Shown: positions 1 through 8,313 of the stretch, in pieces
Layout: every line of letters starts with the position of its first letter
Numbering within the stretch: the stretch's first letter is position 1
Assembly (NCBI GenBank): GCA_018383815.1
Contig: JAHAWU010000016.1
Coordinates: 1-40,178 of the forward strand
Length of the DNA: 40,178 nucleotides
Reading direction: 5' to 3'
From: Candidatus Jordarchaeia archaeon
Lineage (GTDB): Archaea; Asgardarchaeota; Jordiarchaeia; Jordiarchaeales; Jordiarchaeaceae
Position numbers and translations under genes: made by a program
Notes under the pieces: generated by a model
What the model was told of the DNA's origin: nothing
Database searches by the model: none
The model's input: only the letters and a program-made list of their open reading frames with translations

Positions 1-118
1 CCCAGCGGGTATGGGGTAGGTTTAGGCTTGTTCCCAGAGGTCGGGTTATTATGAGGGCGGTTAGTAAAGCATAAATGGGTAGAGCGAGAATAAACAACTG
101 GAGTAGTTCTTCGTTCAT
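1..118 (-). CDS. partial membrane protein (N-terminus only)
   Basis: Reading the minus strand from an ATG at 118, the frame stays open to the left edge and gives 39 residues. They contain one strongly hydrophobic stretch (about residues 5-25, LLQLFILALPIYALLTALII) followed by a short polar segment, as expected for a first transmembrane helix. The ORF track misses it because it has no stop inside the window. The family is not recognisable from this much. The opposite-strand frame ending at 74 is a shadow. A long hairpin covers the start region (see 100-159). Confidence 0.55.
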   Translation of the reverse strand, partial: MNEELLQLFILALPIYALLTALIITRPLGTSLNLPHTRW

Positions 119-159
119 TTTTTTTCACTCATTAGTTACTTGTAGCGAAGGACTACTCC
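100..159 (-). promoter_or_regulatory. 14-bp hairpin across the start of the left-edge gene
   Basis: Bases 100-113 (GGAGTAGTTCTTCG) pair with 146-159 (CGAAGGACTACTCC) over 14 positions with one wobble. On the minus-strand transcript the 5' arm is in the leader and carries GGAG, the 3' arm covers about codons 2-7, and the ATG (118-116) sits at the edge of the loop. This would affect translation of the gene at 1-118. A fortuitous repeat is less likely at this length. Confidence 0.45.
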
Positions 160-177
160 AATCTTTCGGTTCAAACC

Positions 178-222
178 TGCACTAAAAACTTTTTACGCCC
201 GTTTATTTTTATCATAATCTTA
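178..222. repeat. 45-bp dispersed repeat, copy A
   Basis: This segment begins TGCACTAAAAACTTTTTA and is closely matched by 20705-20749, with the first 18 bases identical and most of the rest conserved. On the minus strand it contains an AT-rich stretch (ATAAAAATAAA) that could be a TATA element for the gene at 1-118. It may be a shared promoter, a mobile-element remnant or the start of an RNA gene; the sequence does not decide. Confidence 0.5.
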
Positions 223-419
223 AGAAGATCTACCAATACCATCACTAATTAAAGTGAAAATATGCAAGAGTGTAAGATGACCAAAAGGTTTTAAAATTAG
301 TTAAAAGCATAATAGCACAGAGCAAAAGTATAGCTTAGATTATCATTTGGTAAGAGAAGTAGAGTAGCATTAAACAATTAAATAAAACTTAGATTCTCTT
401 ATTCAAAAAATCGGGGAGG
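223..419. other. AT-rich intergenic region
   Basis: No gene is seen. An AT-rich stretch near 377-390 (AATTAAATAAAAC) is a plausible TATA region for the plus-strand gene at 420, and GGGGAGG at 413-419 is its ribosome binding site. Confidence 0.4.
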
Positions 420-1256
420 TTGGACACCATAATAGAAGAAGCTAAAAGGAAATCAGAATTGAAGAATACTACAAGTGGGGCATTGGACATTTCTTCAGGT
501 GGCAATAATATAACTAAGTATGACTTAATTAGCACGGGCATACCGAAATTGGATGGACGTCTGGGCGGAGGAATTTTAAGTAACTCTATAGTGTTAATAC
601 TTCACCAGATCAATTTCAGATACTGGGAGTTTATAAACTTGAACATGCCCTTCTTAGGCAAGAAGGACTTCTATGTCGTTATTGTAGACTATGTCAGGCC
701 AGTTGACGATTTCCTGTACATGGCGACGACCTCATGGCGTAAGGGAGAAGAGGCTCAAAACAGTAAGGAGCTTATCAGTTTTGATAGGATAAGGATTATC
801 GACTGTTTTTCCAGCCAACCCCTAAGTGAAGGTTTAAGCTTACGGGATAAGATTTATACTCTGGATGAACCCTTTGATACTGACAGGTTGCTTTCCCTTA
901 TGAGGAGTGTCAGAGAAAATTTGCCTTCAAGCTCATGGGCTGTTTGGATATTTGGAACCTTAACCGATCTTTCTATGGGAGTACCCGAGGAGGAAGTTGC
1001 AAGATTTTATAGAAGGGCCGTACGTTTCCATAAACAGTATGGGGATCTGGCTTTCTACATGTTGAATATGGATGCCCACGAAACCAAGTTTAGAGCCATA
1101 TTATCCCAGCTTAGCGATGTAGTAATTCACTTCAAAGTGGAGGAAACTGGAGAAAAATTAAGAAGCTATATGCAGGTCATAAAGGCTCCATTTCCATTTG
1201 ATACCACAAAACTTTATTACGATATAGAAAGTGACGGTAACATAATCTATTACTAG
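420..1256 (+). CDS. KaiC/RecA-like protein lacking a P-loop
   Basis: The 278-residue product has the KaiC/RadA-type lead-in STGIPKLDGRLGGGI near residues 38-52. The following segment, where family members carry the GxxxxGKT Walker A, instead reads LILHQINFRYWEF. Nucleotide binding by the usual mode therefore looks lost, and a structural or regulatory role in the RecA fold is an inference. A related degenerate protein lies at 32984-34231. The TTG at 420 directly abuts the strong GGGGAGG motif, which is unusually close, so true initiation may be slightly downstream. It stands alone, transcribed toward the MBL gene. The fold assignment is fairly confident, the function is not known. Confidence 0.7.
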   Translation: MDTIIEEAKRKSELKNTTSGALDISSGGNNITKYDLISTGIPKLDGRLGGGILSNSIVLILHQINFRYWEFINLNMPFLGKKDFYVVIVDYVRPVDDFLYMATTSWRKGEEAQNSKELISFDRIRIIDCFSSQPLSEGLSLRDKIYTLDEPFDTDRLLSLMRSVRENLPSSSWAVWIFGTLTDLSMGVPEEEVARFYRRAVRFHKQYGDLAFYMLNMDAHETKFRAILSQLSDVVIHFKVEETGEKLRSYMQVIKAPFPFDTTKLYYDIESDGNIIYY

Positions 1257-1350
1257 GCGGGTATGCAGCCTTCTACTCTTTACAACTACCAACAATTTTG
1301 AAAAGAGAGGTCCGAAGCGCTGCACCCCTTATGCATCTCTCTTCGAGAAG

Positions 1351-2295
1351 TTATTTTAGGGGCAACACTAAATGGTTTTGGCGGATGATCTTTTCCTCTT
1401 TTTCTAGCTTGATGAGGTGGCTTTCTAATATTTGGACTCCGGGGAAAAACTGTTGGTTGGGGCTCGGGAACATTTTTTCAACTAATTCTCTAAATTGTCT
1501 GGGGCCGGTTTCAAGTTCTTTTAGGATGAGATTTTCTCTCTCGTAGATTTTTCCTCTAATTCGCCCTATGGCTTTTTCTTTTTCGGTTATTATTTCACCG
1601 TGGGAGGGATAAATTTTCTGCAGGTCGCACTTTTCAATTTTTTCCAAGCTGGAAAGGTATCCTAGGACTCCCCCCGAGCTTGGCGAGTACCAGGCCACCA
1701 CATCACCCACCACGTCTCCCGAGTAGCAGATTTTCTCTTCTCTGTCCACAAGTGAGATGTGACCCGGTGAATGTCCTGGAGTGTGTAGAACCTCAAACAG
1801 GTAGTCGCCCATTTGGATTTTGTCACCCTCCTTAACGGTTTTATCTGGTTCAGCGCTGGCCATAGGACAATTTGATATTTTTTCGAAAAGGGTTAAAAGG
1901 TCTAGACCAGAGTCTTTGAATCCCAACTCGGGAAAATATTCCTTGCCCATTAGAACATTGAAGGAATCAGTTAGGAGGTGGGGGTTGCGGGCTGAGGGGG
2001 CATCTATTTCGGATATGATTACCAGGGGTTGACTTATTTTAAGAAAGGTGGAAATTCCCCCCATATGGTCGGGGTGAGCGTGAGATAAAACTATTGTGTG
2101 CACCTTTTCTGGCGGTAGTCCCATTGAACGCATTTTGCTGACCAGCCTCTGGGAAAACTCTTTACCTCCACATCCCGCTTCAACCATTATGAGTCCATCA
2201 CTGTCCCTAATGATCAGAACATTTGAGGAGGAGGGCCATAAAGGTCTCTCACCCTTTATCATCACCAAGTTTTCCAAGGGAGTCTTCACCACCAC
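1351..2295 (-). CDS. MBL-fold metal-dependent hydrolase with C-terminal winged helix
   Basis: The metallo-beta-lactamase signature HAHPDH lies at residues 72-77. The further metal ligands His175 (in TPGHSPGH), Asp194 (YSGD) and His232 (PSHGE) are all present, so a dinuclear metal site is expected. The last 75 or so residues look like a winged-helix module, the arrangement of the glyoxalase II-like/LACTB2-like group. The substrate cannot be told: thioester hydrolase and nuclease are both possible. The start is one of three consecutive GTG codons. The gene lies downstream of the minus-strand radA run but is separated from it by 375 bp, so it probably has its own promoter; TTTAAAAAT near 2355-2363 on the minus strand is a candidate. 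Confidence 0.9.
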   Translation of the reverse strand: MVVKTPLENLVMIKGERPLWPSSSNVLIIRDSDGLIMVEAGCGGKEFSQRLVSKMRSMGLPPEKVHTIVLSHAHPDHMGGISTFLKISQPLVIISEIDAPSARNPHLLTDSFNVLMGKEYFPELGFKDSGLDLLTLFEKISNCPMASAEPDKTVKEGDKIQMGDYLFEVLHTPGHSPGHISLVDREEKICYSGDVVGDVVAWYSPSSGGVLGYLSSLEKIEKCDLQKIYPSHGEIITEKEKAIGRIRGKIYERENLILKELETGPRQFRELVEKMFPSPNQQFFPGVQILESHLIKLEKEEKIIRQNHLVLPLK

Positions 2296-2670
2296 TCAAA
2301 TACGAAAAGCCTCTGAGAAAGTAACTCTCTTATTTTAAAAAAGTTTCTTTTCATTTTTAAATCAAATCAATTTTTTCATCAAAAATGCAAACACAAGAAC
2401 GTTAGAGCACTAATTTTTACAAGTTGAAAAGGCCCTGCTCGTTAAAAAGTGGGAAAAAAGAATTTTGGGAAGGTTGATATAAATTAGTGAAAAGGGATGC
2501 GTGGTTGAGTGTGGCCAGCTAGGACTTTTGAAAACCTTTATGGCGGATGTCCTGTTGCGGAATGTTTTGGGAATCTTTGCGTGGAATTGTTATTGGAAGT
2601 TTTTCTTTTTGGTTTTGAGCGAGTTTTTGTGGTTGGGGTTGCTGTTTTAGTTTTTTGTGTATGGTTTTGT
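2296..2670. other. intergenic region between two minus-strand genes
   Basis: The short plus-strand ORF at 2509-2700 is T/G-rich low-complexity sequence overlapping the end of the next gene, and I do not believe it. Minus-strand AT-rich elements near 2355-2363 and 2478-2486 could be promoters for the MBL gene. No RNA gene was recognised. Confidence 0.35.
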
Positions 2671-4209
2671 TTAATGTTTGGATTCATTGTATTCTTTTAG
2701 GGCTTGTTCTCCTTTTAGTGTTAGGGAGTATACCCTTTTTGTTTTTGATTTCCAGATTTCTAGTCTTTCCTTGATGTATTCTAGTTCCTTGAGTTTTTCG
2801 AGGAGGTACCTTATTTTTTCTGGTTCCACCTCAATTTTTAGGCTTAGCACTATGTTTGTTGAGGAGAGTTGGGGGTATTCGTGGAGTAGTTGCAGTATTT
2901 CTGCGGCGTGTTCGCTTTCATTTTTCAAATCTCTTTCAAGCATGGTGGAGGGTAAGCTCTCTGTGAGGTTGATGTTTTGGGGGGGATAAAGCTCTTGGAG
3001 TCTAATTTTTATTTCTTGGTCTGAGGGCGGCATTGAGGATACTGGCGTGAGGTAGTGTATTTTGATGGGGAATCCGGTTGGCAGGTCTGGCCTGTGGAAA
3101 AGGGCTTCCCCCTCCTTTAGGTATTTGAGGTAGGTTTTTTGATAGAGCCTTTCCCTTTTGTTAGAGTGTATGCCTGGGGCGTGTTCCTCCAAGCCCAGTA
3201 GGTCCCCTGCTGCGTCGATGTCTTCGCTTGAAACTAGTTTGTGGAATATTTGGGTTTCTATTAAGGGGCGAACCGGGTCGTAGATTAGTCGGGGTAAGCT
3301 GGTTGAAATATGCAATCCCACTTTCATTCCTTTTAGACTTTCCACCCATCCTGTTAGGTGTTCTTGGAAGTAGACTTGCTGTGTCTTCCACCCAAACCGT
3401 ATGTTTTTGAAAATCTCCTCAGCATCGTCAATAAATATGGAGTATCTTTTCGTATCGGTAGCCAGGGCTTTTATTATCATCAAACCCTTTAGGAAGCTTG
3501 AAAAATGGCGGTCTTTCGATGTTATTTCAATAATCGTGGGGTTGGTTGTGAGGTCTCCGAAGGGCATTGTGGAGCGCCCATTTATTGTTGGAGATTCTTC
3601 AGAAACCAGCAATTCTGTTATACCTCGTATAACTCCTTCTATTTCGCTTCTCTCTTGTGGGGATCTAAGTTTGGAGGAACTCTGGGTGATTAAGGCGTTT
3701 CTCAAATCTTCAAGGGTGGGGGTGGCATTCTCGTATTTCTCGTAGACGCTCCTTAATGCTTCACTTAAACAGATGCTCTGCCTGTCTGTGAGGTTCCACA
3801 GGATTTGGAACAGTTGGAGCAGCAGAGGAATGTATTCGGAGATGCTTGAGTCTTCTGGGTCGAGGGGATTTATGCATATACTTTTGCTGGGGTACACGCG
3901 TGTTTCGGGGTTCAACTTCACTAGCTTTCTAAGTTGATTCCTTGTATCCACCATTAGATAGTTCCACGAGAATTTGGAAGCTTCAAATATGATTTTTAGG
4001 TTGGTGGCGTTGCGCTCATCTTGGCTTCCTCCCGCTACCATAACGCCTCTGTGCAAGTGCTCCACTTTTAGGCCTACATCTACATCTTCCTTGTAGACTT
4101 CGGTTTCAATTACTCTTCCCAACAATAAGTCGTAATCTACGGAAGGGCTGATGAATTCTGCTGGGGGTTTAACCACTAATCCCTTGGACATGAAATCTGC
4201 GAGATCCAC
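2671..4209 (-). CDS. HerA/VirB4-like ATPase with degenerate Walker A and C-terminal winged helix
   Basis: The 512-residue protein has the layout of a HerA/FtsK/VirB4-type motor. A beta strand leads to VMVAGGSQDERNA, where the P-loop G-x4-GK(S/T) should be. A Walker B-like YSIFIDDAEE lies near residue 260, and an FtsK/HerA-like segment (LHISTSLPRLI) follows where motors of this class usually read STQRP. The Lys and Ser/Thr of Walker A are missing. The last 90 residues look like a winged helix. It is the last gene of the minus-strand radA operon, 26 bp after the 2-TM protein at 4236-5120. Together the two resemble a VirB4/TraC protein cut into its N-terminal and motor halves. The GTG start follows GGAGGCGG. 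Motor fold is likely; catalytic activity is doubtful. Confidence 0.65.
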   Translation of the reverse strand: MDLADFMSKGLVVKPPAEFISPSVDYDLLLGRVIETEVYKEDVDVGLKVEHLHRGVMVAGGSQDERNATNLKIIFEASKFSWNYLMVDTRNQLRKLVKLNPETRVYPSKSICINPLDPEDSSISEYIPLLLQLFQILWNLTDRQSICLSEALRSVYEKYENATPTLEDLRNALITQSSSKLRSPQERSEIEGVIRGITELLVSEESPTINGRSTMPFGDLTTNPTIIEITSKDRHFSSFLKGLMIIKALATDTKRYSIFIDDAEEIFKNIRFGWKTQQVYFQEHLTGWVESLKGMKVGLHISTSLPRLIYDPVRPLIETQIFHKLVSSEDIDAAGDLLGLEEHAPGIHSNKRERLYQKTYLKYLKEGEALFHRPDLPTGFPIKIHYLTPVSSMPPSDQEIKIRLQELYPPQNINLTESLPSTMLERDLKNESEHAAEILQLLHEYPQLSSTNIVLSLKIEVEPEKIRYLLEKLKELEYIKERLEIWKSKTKRVYSLTLKGEQALKEYNESKH

Positions 4210-4235
4210 GAATGCTAGAGCCGCCTCCAGTCCTG

Positions 4236-5120
4236 TTAGAAAAAATGGGACACTCCTCCTCCGGTGAGCATAGCTTTGGTAGCTTCTAGGAGGGATTCGC
4301 CTACCAAGGGTTCAATTTTGCAGTGAGGATAAGAGTTCTCGAATGCAGTGGCTAGGGAAAAGGCGTACATTTTCACTTCTTCAACTAGTTTTTTTATGGA
4401 GCTGTCAAGTCTTACTGGTGCTATTATTTCTTTTTTGGTTCCTAGAACTATGCGGGTTGTCCAGATGCCTCCTCCACCCCAGAGGAATGTTTTTCTGCGT
4501 GATGGGTCTTTCTTGGCTAGATATCTTTGACTTTTTTCTTCCATGTTCGGTAAATATTTTACGATTTTCTCAGATACTGGGCTGCTTTCCACAAAATAGA
4601 TTACTGGTAGCTTTTGCAGGTACAGTGTTCGGAAGAAGTATTTGAAGTCTCCTCTTATGTTTAGGGGGATTTCCTCCACCTTCATCATAGCGTAGGCTGC
4701 TAGCTTGTAACTGTCACGGATTATTAGTACAGATTCCTCTCCCTTCATAAAGAAGAATGTTAAATCCTGTAAGGGGTTTACCAGTGAAAACTTTTCTTTG
4801 TTAGGCCACTTTCCTTGACTTAAAATTTTGAGGAAGGGTGAGGCTGCCTTGGTGCTTACCGCACAGAGTGCGGTATAGGTGCAAACAGCGGTTGCAATTA
4901 TCCAGTAGGGGTAGGTTAAGTAAACATTGGATACGATGTAGGAAAGTATGCAGACTGTGACTACTACCATGAACTTGGCGACATTTATTGGGCTGAAGAT
5001 TTTGGCGTTTCTATCAGACCACTCGATGGCGGCGGGGCTGTCAAATGTAACTTCTTCTTCGTACTCCACTTCTCCGGGCTTCACGTTTTTTGCTTTGGCC
5101 TTTATTTTTTCAATTGACAC
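4236..5120 (-). CDS. 2-TM membrane protein resembling VirB3/VirB4 N-terminal region
   Basis: The 294 residues start with a charged cytoplasmic segment, followed by two adjacent transmembrane helices (about 48-68 and 71-92) and a soluble domain. The soluble part (LIIRDSYKLAAYAMMKVEEIPLN, then FRTLYLQKLPVIYFVESS) resembles the N-terminal domain of VirB4/TraC proteins, which is often preceded by a VirB3-like 2-TM segment. This is pattern resemblance, not a search result. GTG at 5120 has a strong AAAGGAGGT eight bases upstream. The motor-like gene follows after 26 bp, so the two proteins may form one membrane-bound assembly. A different membrane-anchored family is possible. Confidence 0.55.
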   Translation of the reverse strand: MSIEKIKAKAKNVKPGEVEYEEEVTFDSPAAIEWSDRNAKIFSPINVAKFMVVVTVCILSYIVSNVYLTYPYWIIATAVCTYTALCAVSTKAASPFLKILSQGKWPNKEKFSLVNPLQDLTFFFMKGEESVLIIRDSYKLAAYAMMKVEEIPLNIRGDFKYFFRTLYLQKLPVIYFVESSPVSEKIVKYLPNMEEKSQRYLAKKDPSRRKTFLWGGGGIWTTRIVLGTKKEIIAPVRLDSSIKKLVEEVKMYAFSLATAFENSYPHCKIEPLVGESLLEATKAMLTGGGVSHFF

Positions 5121-5222
5121 TCTTTAAACCTCCTTTAACTCATAATAGGTAATAGTAACTGTTGTTGTAAATTCTGGGAGTCTCAATTTGAGTTGCTAAA
5201 CGTTCCACACCATTTTTGATTC

Positions 5223-5675
5223 TCAACTTTTCACCCTCCAATAGGAGATGCCTATGAGAACAAGGGCCGCTGTTACCATTATGATTACAATCCAATCCTG
5301 AACTGGAAGGGCCCTAACTTTGATGTACAAACTCAAGATGGATAATAGGGACGCGGTGCCCAAAAACAAATCAACTGCAAAGGAGTTTAAAGCTCTAAAA
5401 ATCCTTCTTCTTTGTGTGTTTCGGCTCATTAACCAGAGTAAGGCTCTTCTATCCCCCTCCTCCAAGGCTTCGGCTATTTGAATATAGGTATTAGCCTTTT
5501 CATAGCATTGAGCCTCAGATAAAGGTATGGGGAGCACTCTGTTTTCCTCTGCTCCAAGTATTACCATAATTATTTTGAGAGCTAAGAATAGCAGAAGGAA
5601 TGCAACTAGCACCATGATGCCATCTGTTAGTAGGGAGCCTAGTATCCCGCCTAGTATTTCTTCGCTCCAAATCAC
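5223..5675 (-). CDS. conserved-looking 3-TM membrane protein
   Basis: The 150-residue product has hydrophobic helices near residues 15-40, 98-118 and 126-145. A polar, charged stretch lies between the first and second (AEALEEGDRRALLWLMSRNTQRRR). No family is recognised. Its GTG start lies immediately after the stop of the M28-like gene and has AAGGAGAT at proper spacing, so it is translated from the same message. Its place between the peptidase-like protein and the VirB4-like pair suggests a membrane subunit of the same complex, which is inference. Confidence 0.65.
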   Translation of the reverse strand: MIWSEEILGGILGSLLTDGIMVLVAFLLLFLALKIIMVILGAEENRVLPIPLSEAQCYEKANTYIQIAEALEEGDRRALLWLMSRNTQRRRIFRALNSFAVDLFLGTASLLSILSLYIKVRALPVQDWIVIIMVTAALVLIGISYWRVKS

Positions 5676-5676
5676 T

Positions 5677-8313
5677 TCACATATCTCCTTGAGATTGGTT
5701 TTCCCACTCCTCCAACTTCAATTCTAAATCTTCATAGAAATCTTTTTGGGAGGAAAAGACTCTGACAATGGAATTCTTCTCTTTGATTTTTATCTCAACT
5801 ATGGCTTGGGGATCATAGAATCGGTTTTCACCCATCTCCACGAATCCTGCCCCCCTCAGATATCTTATCAGCATTTCAACATCCTGTGGGTTTTCTATGA
5901 TCATTCCCTCAAAGAATTTTCTCCTCGCCCTTCTCTTAGCCTCCCGGAGTTGAATCTCTCTCGGCGGCTTAACTTGGAATACTCTTCTGGAGAAAAGAAT
6001 GCTGCAGACCAGTAAGGAAGCAAAGGGTAGAACATATCCAAGAATAGTGTTTCTAATTGATGGAGAAATAGACATGGGGAAGACCAGAAAGCTGGAATAA
6101 TAGCCTTGAACTATGGCAGTAAAAAGATGGATACCTTGGTCATAGGGTGAAGAGGGGGTATAGAGTGCGGGGACATAGATTATTACTGAACCATTTGGAG
6201 GAAGGTGAATCTGGGTATAAACTTGGAGCTCGGGCATAAATACTTGAAGATTCTGGTCCTGGGAAGAGGAGCTCTCTATTATCAGAGCCAAGATTAAATA
6301 TTCATCTTGAGTCGAGGAGGGAGGAGAAACTATTTGGACTTTAAACGGGGGGATTACACTAACTTCTCTAATTGCAGAAATCATACCGCTGGATGCGGAG
6401 AGGACGCATTTTCCCACATTTAGTGTGACTTCTACAGTAAAGTAGCCATTTGTTGTTGGTACAACACCTTGAAATATTTGTTCACCGTTTTGGGTGATGC
6501 TCACCATGAATGAGGCTGCCTCCATCACCTCCCAGGTGAGAGCGTTTCTCACAGCCATGGTGAGATTTGTTTTTTGTCCACCCACGATTTTTGAGGGTTG
6601 AAGCTGCAGATGGTACTCCTCCTGTTTGGAGCACCAAGAAACAAGATTACTAAGAATGTGTTTCGCTTTGCCACTGAGATTGGCGGGATTGTCACGCCCC
6701 ACGTAAAAAACATACTTGGAGGAGGGGTGACCGTAATAACAGCCCAGCCAGCATTTATCCTCATATTCCAAGAATGAGAAAAAGTTGCTTCCAGCAGTTA
6801 TAAGAGTTGTTTCGCCCTGATTGATTGTAACGGTGATGTTTTCCTCAACATTTTCCCATATTGGGTGGTAGAACAAATCTATTGTTGTTAGGTTAACATG
6901 ATTAGTGTTGCTCGGACTGCTGTTTACCTGGGCGCCCAAGCCTTCAAGGAGCTTTGCACCACTATTCCCAGTACAGATGAGGGGTTTATTCATGGCTGCT
7001 AGGTCTCGGAGTTCTTTTTCTGAAAAGTTCAATCCCGGCCCAACTATTACCACGCTTGAACTGGGATGGGATAAGTACTCTATGTAGTCTTGCTCAAAGA
7101 AGGTAACTCCGCCTGAATAGAGGTTTAAGAGTTCGCTCCACTCATATGCGTGGCTGGGGGAGCTTGGTGGGAATGCAAAGAATTCTCTTACCAGTGAAGC
7201 AGTGAGAATTTTGGCTACATTTTCAACAAGTGGGTAATCTATTATGGAGGCGGTGTCAAGTTGGGTGAGCCTGTCGCTTGTGGTGAGAGTCCAGTTGGCT
7301 TGTGAAATAGTTATTGTGGGTAGCACTGATTGCAGGTACCATTCTGAGCAGAATTCCTTTTTAGCTTGGGAGATGGAGCCAGCTCTGGGAGCGTTTTCGG
7401 AAACTATGTTTATGCCGAGATCAGAGGCTGCGCCTATAAGTGAACTTTTGTGAGTCCATAATGTTGGCTCCGAAAAAATTTTTATACTTCCATTTGGTTC
7501 GCCGTAGGGGAGCTCTCCAATAGTGTCTAGGTAAACTACTCTTTTTATGTTTGAGAGCTGGGTGGTGAATAGTTGGTATCCTTGGGTGACCAGTTGCTGT
7601 GAGCCGAACCAGTGTTCCTGAGTGCTGTTTCCTTCCTCTCCGCTCAGAAAAGTGAAGACAATGGTTTTCTCAAGGCTCACATTATATAGCAGACGGGCGG
7701 TCTCTAAAAGTATCGCCACTCCCGCAGCGTCGTCAACCGCCCCGGGACAGTTGGTGTTTTGGAGCCCCAAAATGGTGTCCCCTATTCTTAGGACTCTTAT
7801 AGTGTCGTAATGGCAGACAAGAAGGATTATTTCCTGAGAGGAGGAAGGCTTAATACAGTATATGTTTTGGGTAACGTAGGATACATTTTGCCAAACGACA
7901 GAGAAATAGTCTCTTTGGGGCAGGTAGCCGTAGGATTGAAGGGCTGCAAAAATGTAATCTGCGGAAGTGTTACATTCTGCCCGTGATGTGTGGCGAGTTC
8001 CCAGGGAGGAGAGGAAGCCAATTACACTCTGCAGGTTAGTTTGACTGGAACCATTTGTAAAATATTTCTCCCATTTTAAGGTGGTGGATTGATTTGTAAG
8101 ATAGGTAACGCTAACCGCAGATTTGGGAGCGTAAACAGTTTTCACTTCGTTTAGGGGTTGGGCCGGGTAACTGATTGACCTTGTTAGGCCTGCAAAGAGG
8201 CTGGAAACCATTAGGACAAGTATGAGGGTAAGCATTGCTAATGTTATTACCCGTCTGGACACACTGTACCACCGAAATCTTCTAGTCTGTAACGGGTTCT
8301 GCCTCCTCCACAC
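5677..8313 (-). CDS. membrane-anchored M28 peptidase-like protein with GATase-like and Ig-like domains
   Basis: The 878-residue protein has an N-terminal signal anchor (about 24-46) and an M28 aminopeptidase-like domain. Zinc-ligand motifs are visible: CHYDT, GAVDDAAGV, SGEEG and VYLDTIGE. In place of the usual last ligand segment (YHTPxDTxDKID) it reads LTTSDRLTQLDT, so the final His is missing and activity may be reduced or lost. Next comes an alpha/beta domain like a type 1 GATase (VVIVGPGLNFSEKEL), beta-rich Ig-like segments, a transmembrane helix near 750 and a charged cytoplasmic tail. The bulk should face outside. Its start overlaps the end of radA by 32 bp; a GTG about 50 bp further in is an alternative. 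A similar GATase-like module recurs in the protein at 22876-25164. Confidence 0.75.
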   Translation of the reverse strand: MWRRQNPLQTRRFRWYSVSRRVITLAMLTLILVLMVSSLFAGLTRSISYPAQPLNEVKTVYAPKSAVSVTYLTNQSTTLKWEKYFTNGSSQTNLQSVIGFLSSLGTRHTSRAECNTSADYIFAALQSYGYLPQRDYFSVVWQNVSYVTQNIYCIKPSSSQEIILLVCHYDTIRVLRIGDTILGLQNTNCPGAVDDAAGVAILLETARLLYNVSLEKTIVFTFLSGEEGNSTQEHWFGSQQLVTQGYQLFTTQLSNIKRVVYLDTIGELPYGEPNGSIKIFSEPTLWTHKSSLIGAASDLGINIVSENAPRAGSISQAKKEFCSEWYLQSVLPTITISQANWTLTTSDRLTQLDTASIIDYPLVENVAKILTASLVREFFAFPPSSPSHAYEWSELLNLYSGGVTFFEQDYIEYLSHPSSSVVIVGPGLNFSEKELRDLAAMNKPLICTGNSGAKLLEGLGAQVNSSPSNTNHVNLTTIDLFYHPIWENVEENITVTINQGETTLITAGSNFFSFLEYEDKCWLGCYYGHPSSKYVFYVGRDNPANLSGKAKHILSNLVSWCSKQEEYHLQLQPSKIVGGQKTNLTMAVRNALTWEVMEAASFMVSITQNGEQIFQGVVPTTNGYFTVEVTLNVGKCVLSASSGMISAIREVSVIPPFKVQIVSPPSSTQDEYLILALIIESSSSQDQNLQVFMPELQVYTQIHLPPNGSVIIYVPALYTPSSPYDQGIHLFTAIVQGYYSSFLVFPMSISPSIRNTILGYVLPFASLLVCSILFSRRVFQVKPPREIQLREAKRRARRKFFEGMIIENPQDVEMLIRYLRGAGFVEMGENRFYDPQAIVEIKIKEKNSIVRVFSSQKDFYEDLELKLEEWENQSQGDM

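Noticed and set aside
3-74. Plus-strand open frame ending at 74
   Set aside because: The opposite strand has a better candidate with an ATG and a transmembrane helix; this is its shadow.
160-185. GGTTCAAACC resembling a tRNA T-arm
   Set aside because: The flanking bases do not form an acceptor stem, D-arm or anticodon arm.
2509-2700. 63-aa plus-strand ORF
   Set aside because: T/G-rich low complexity, overlapping the end of the ATPase gene, no ribosome binding site.
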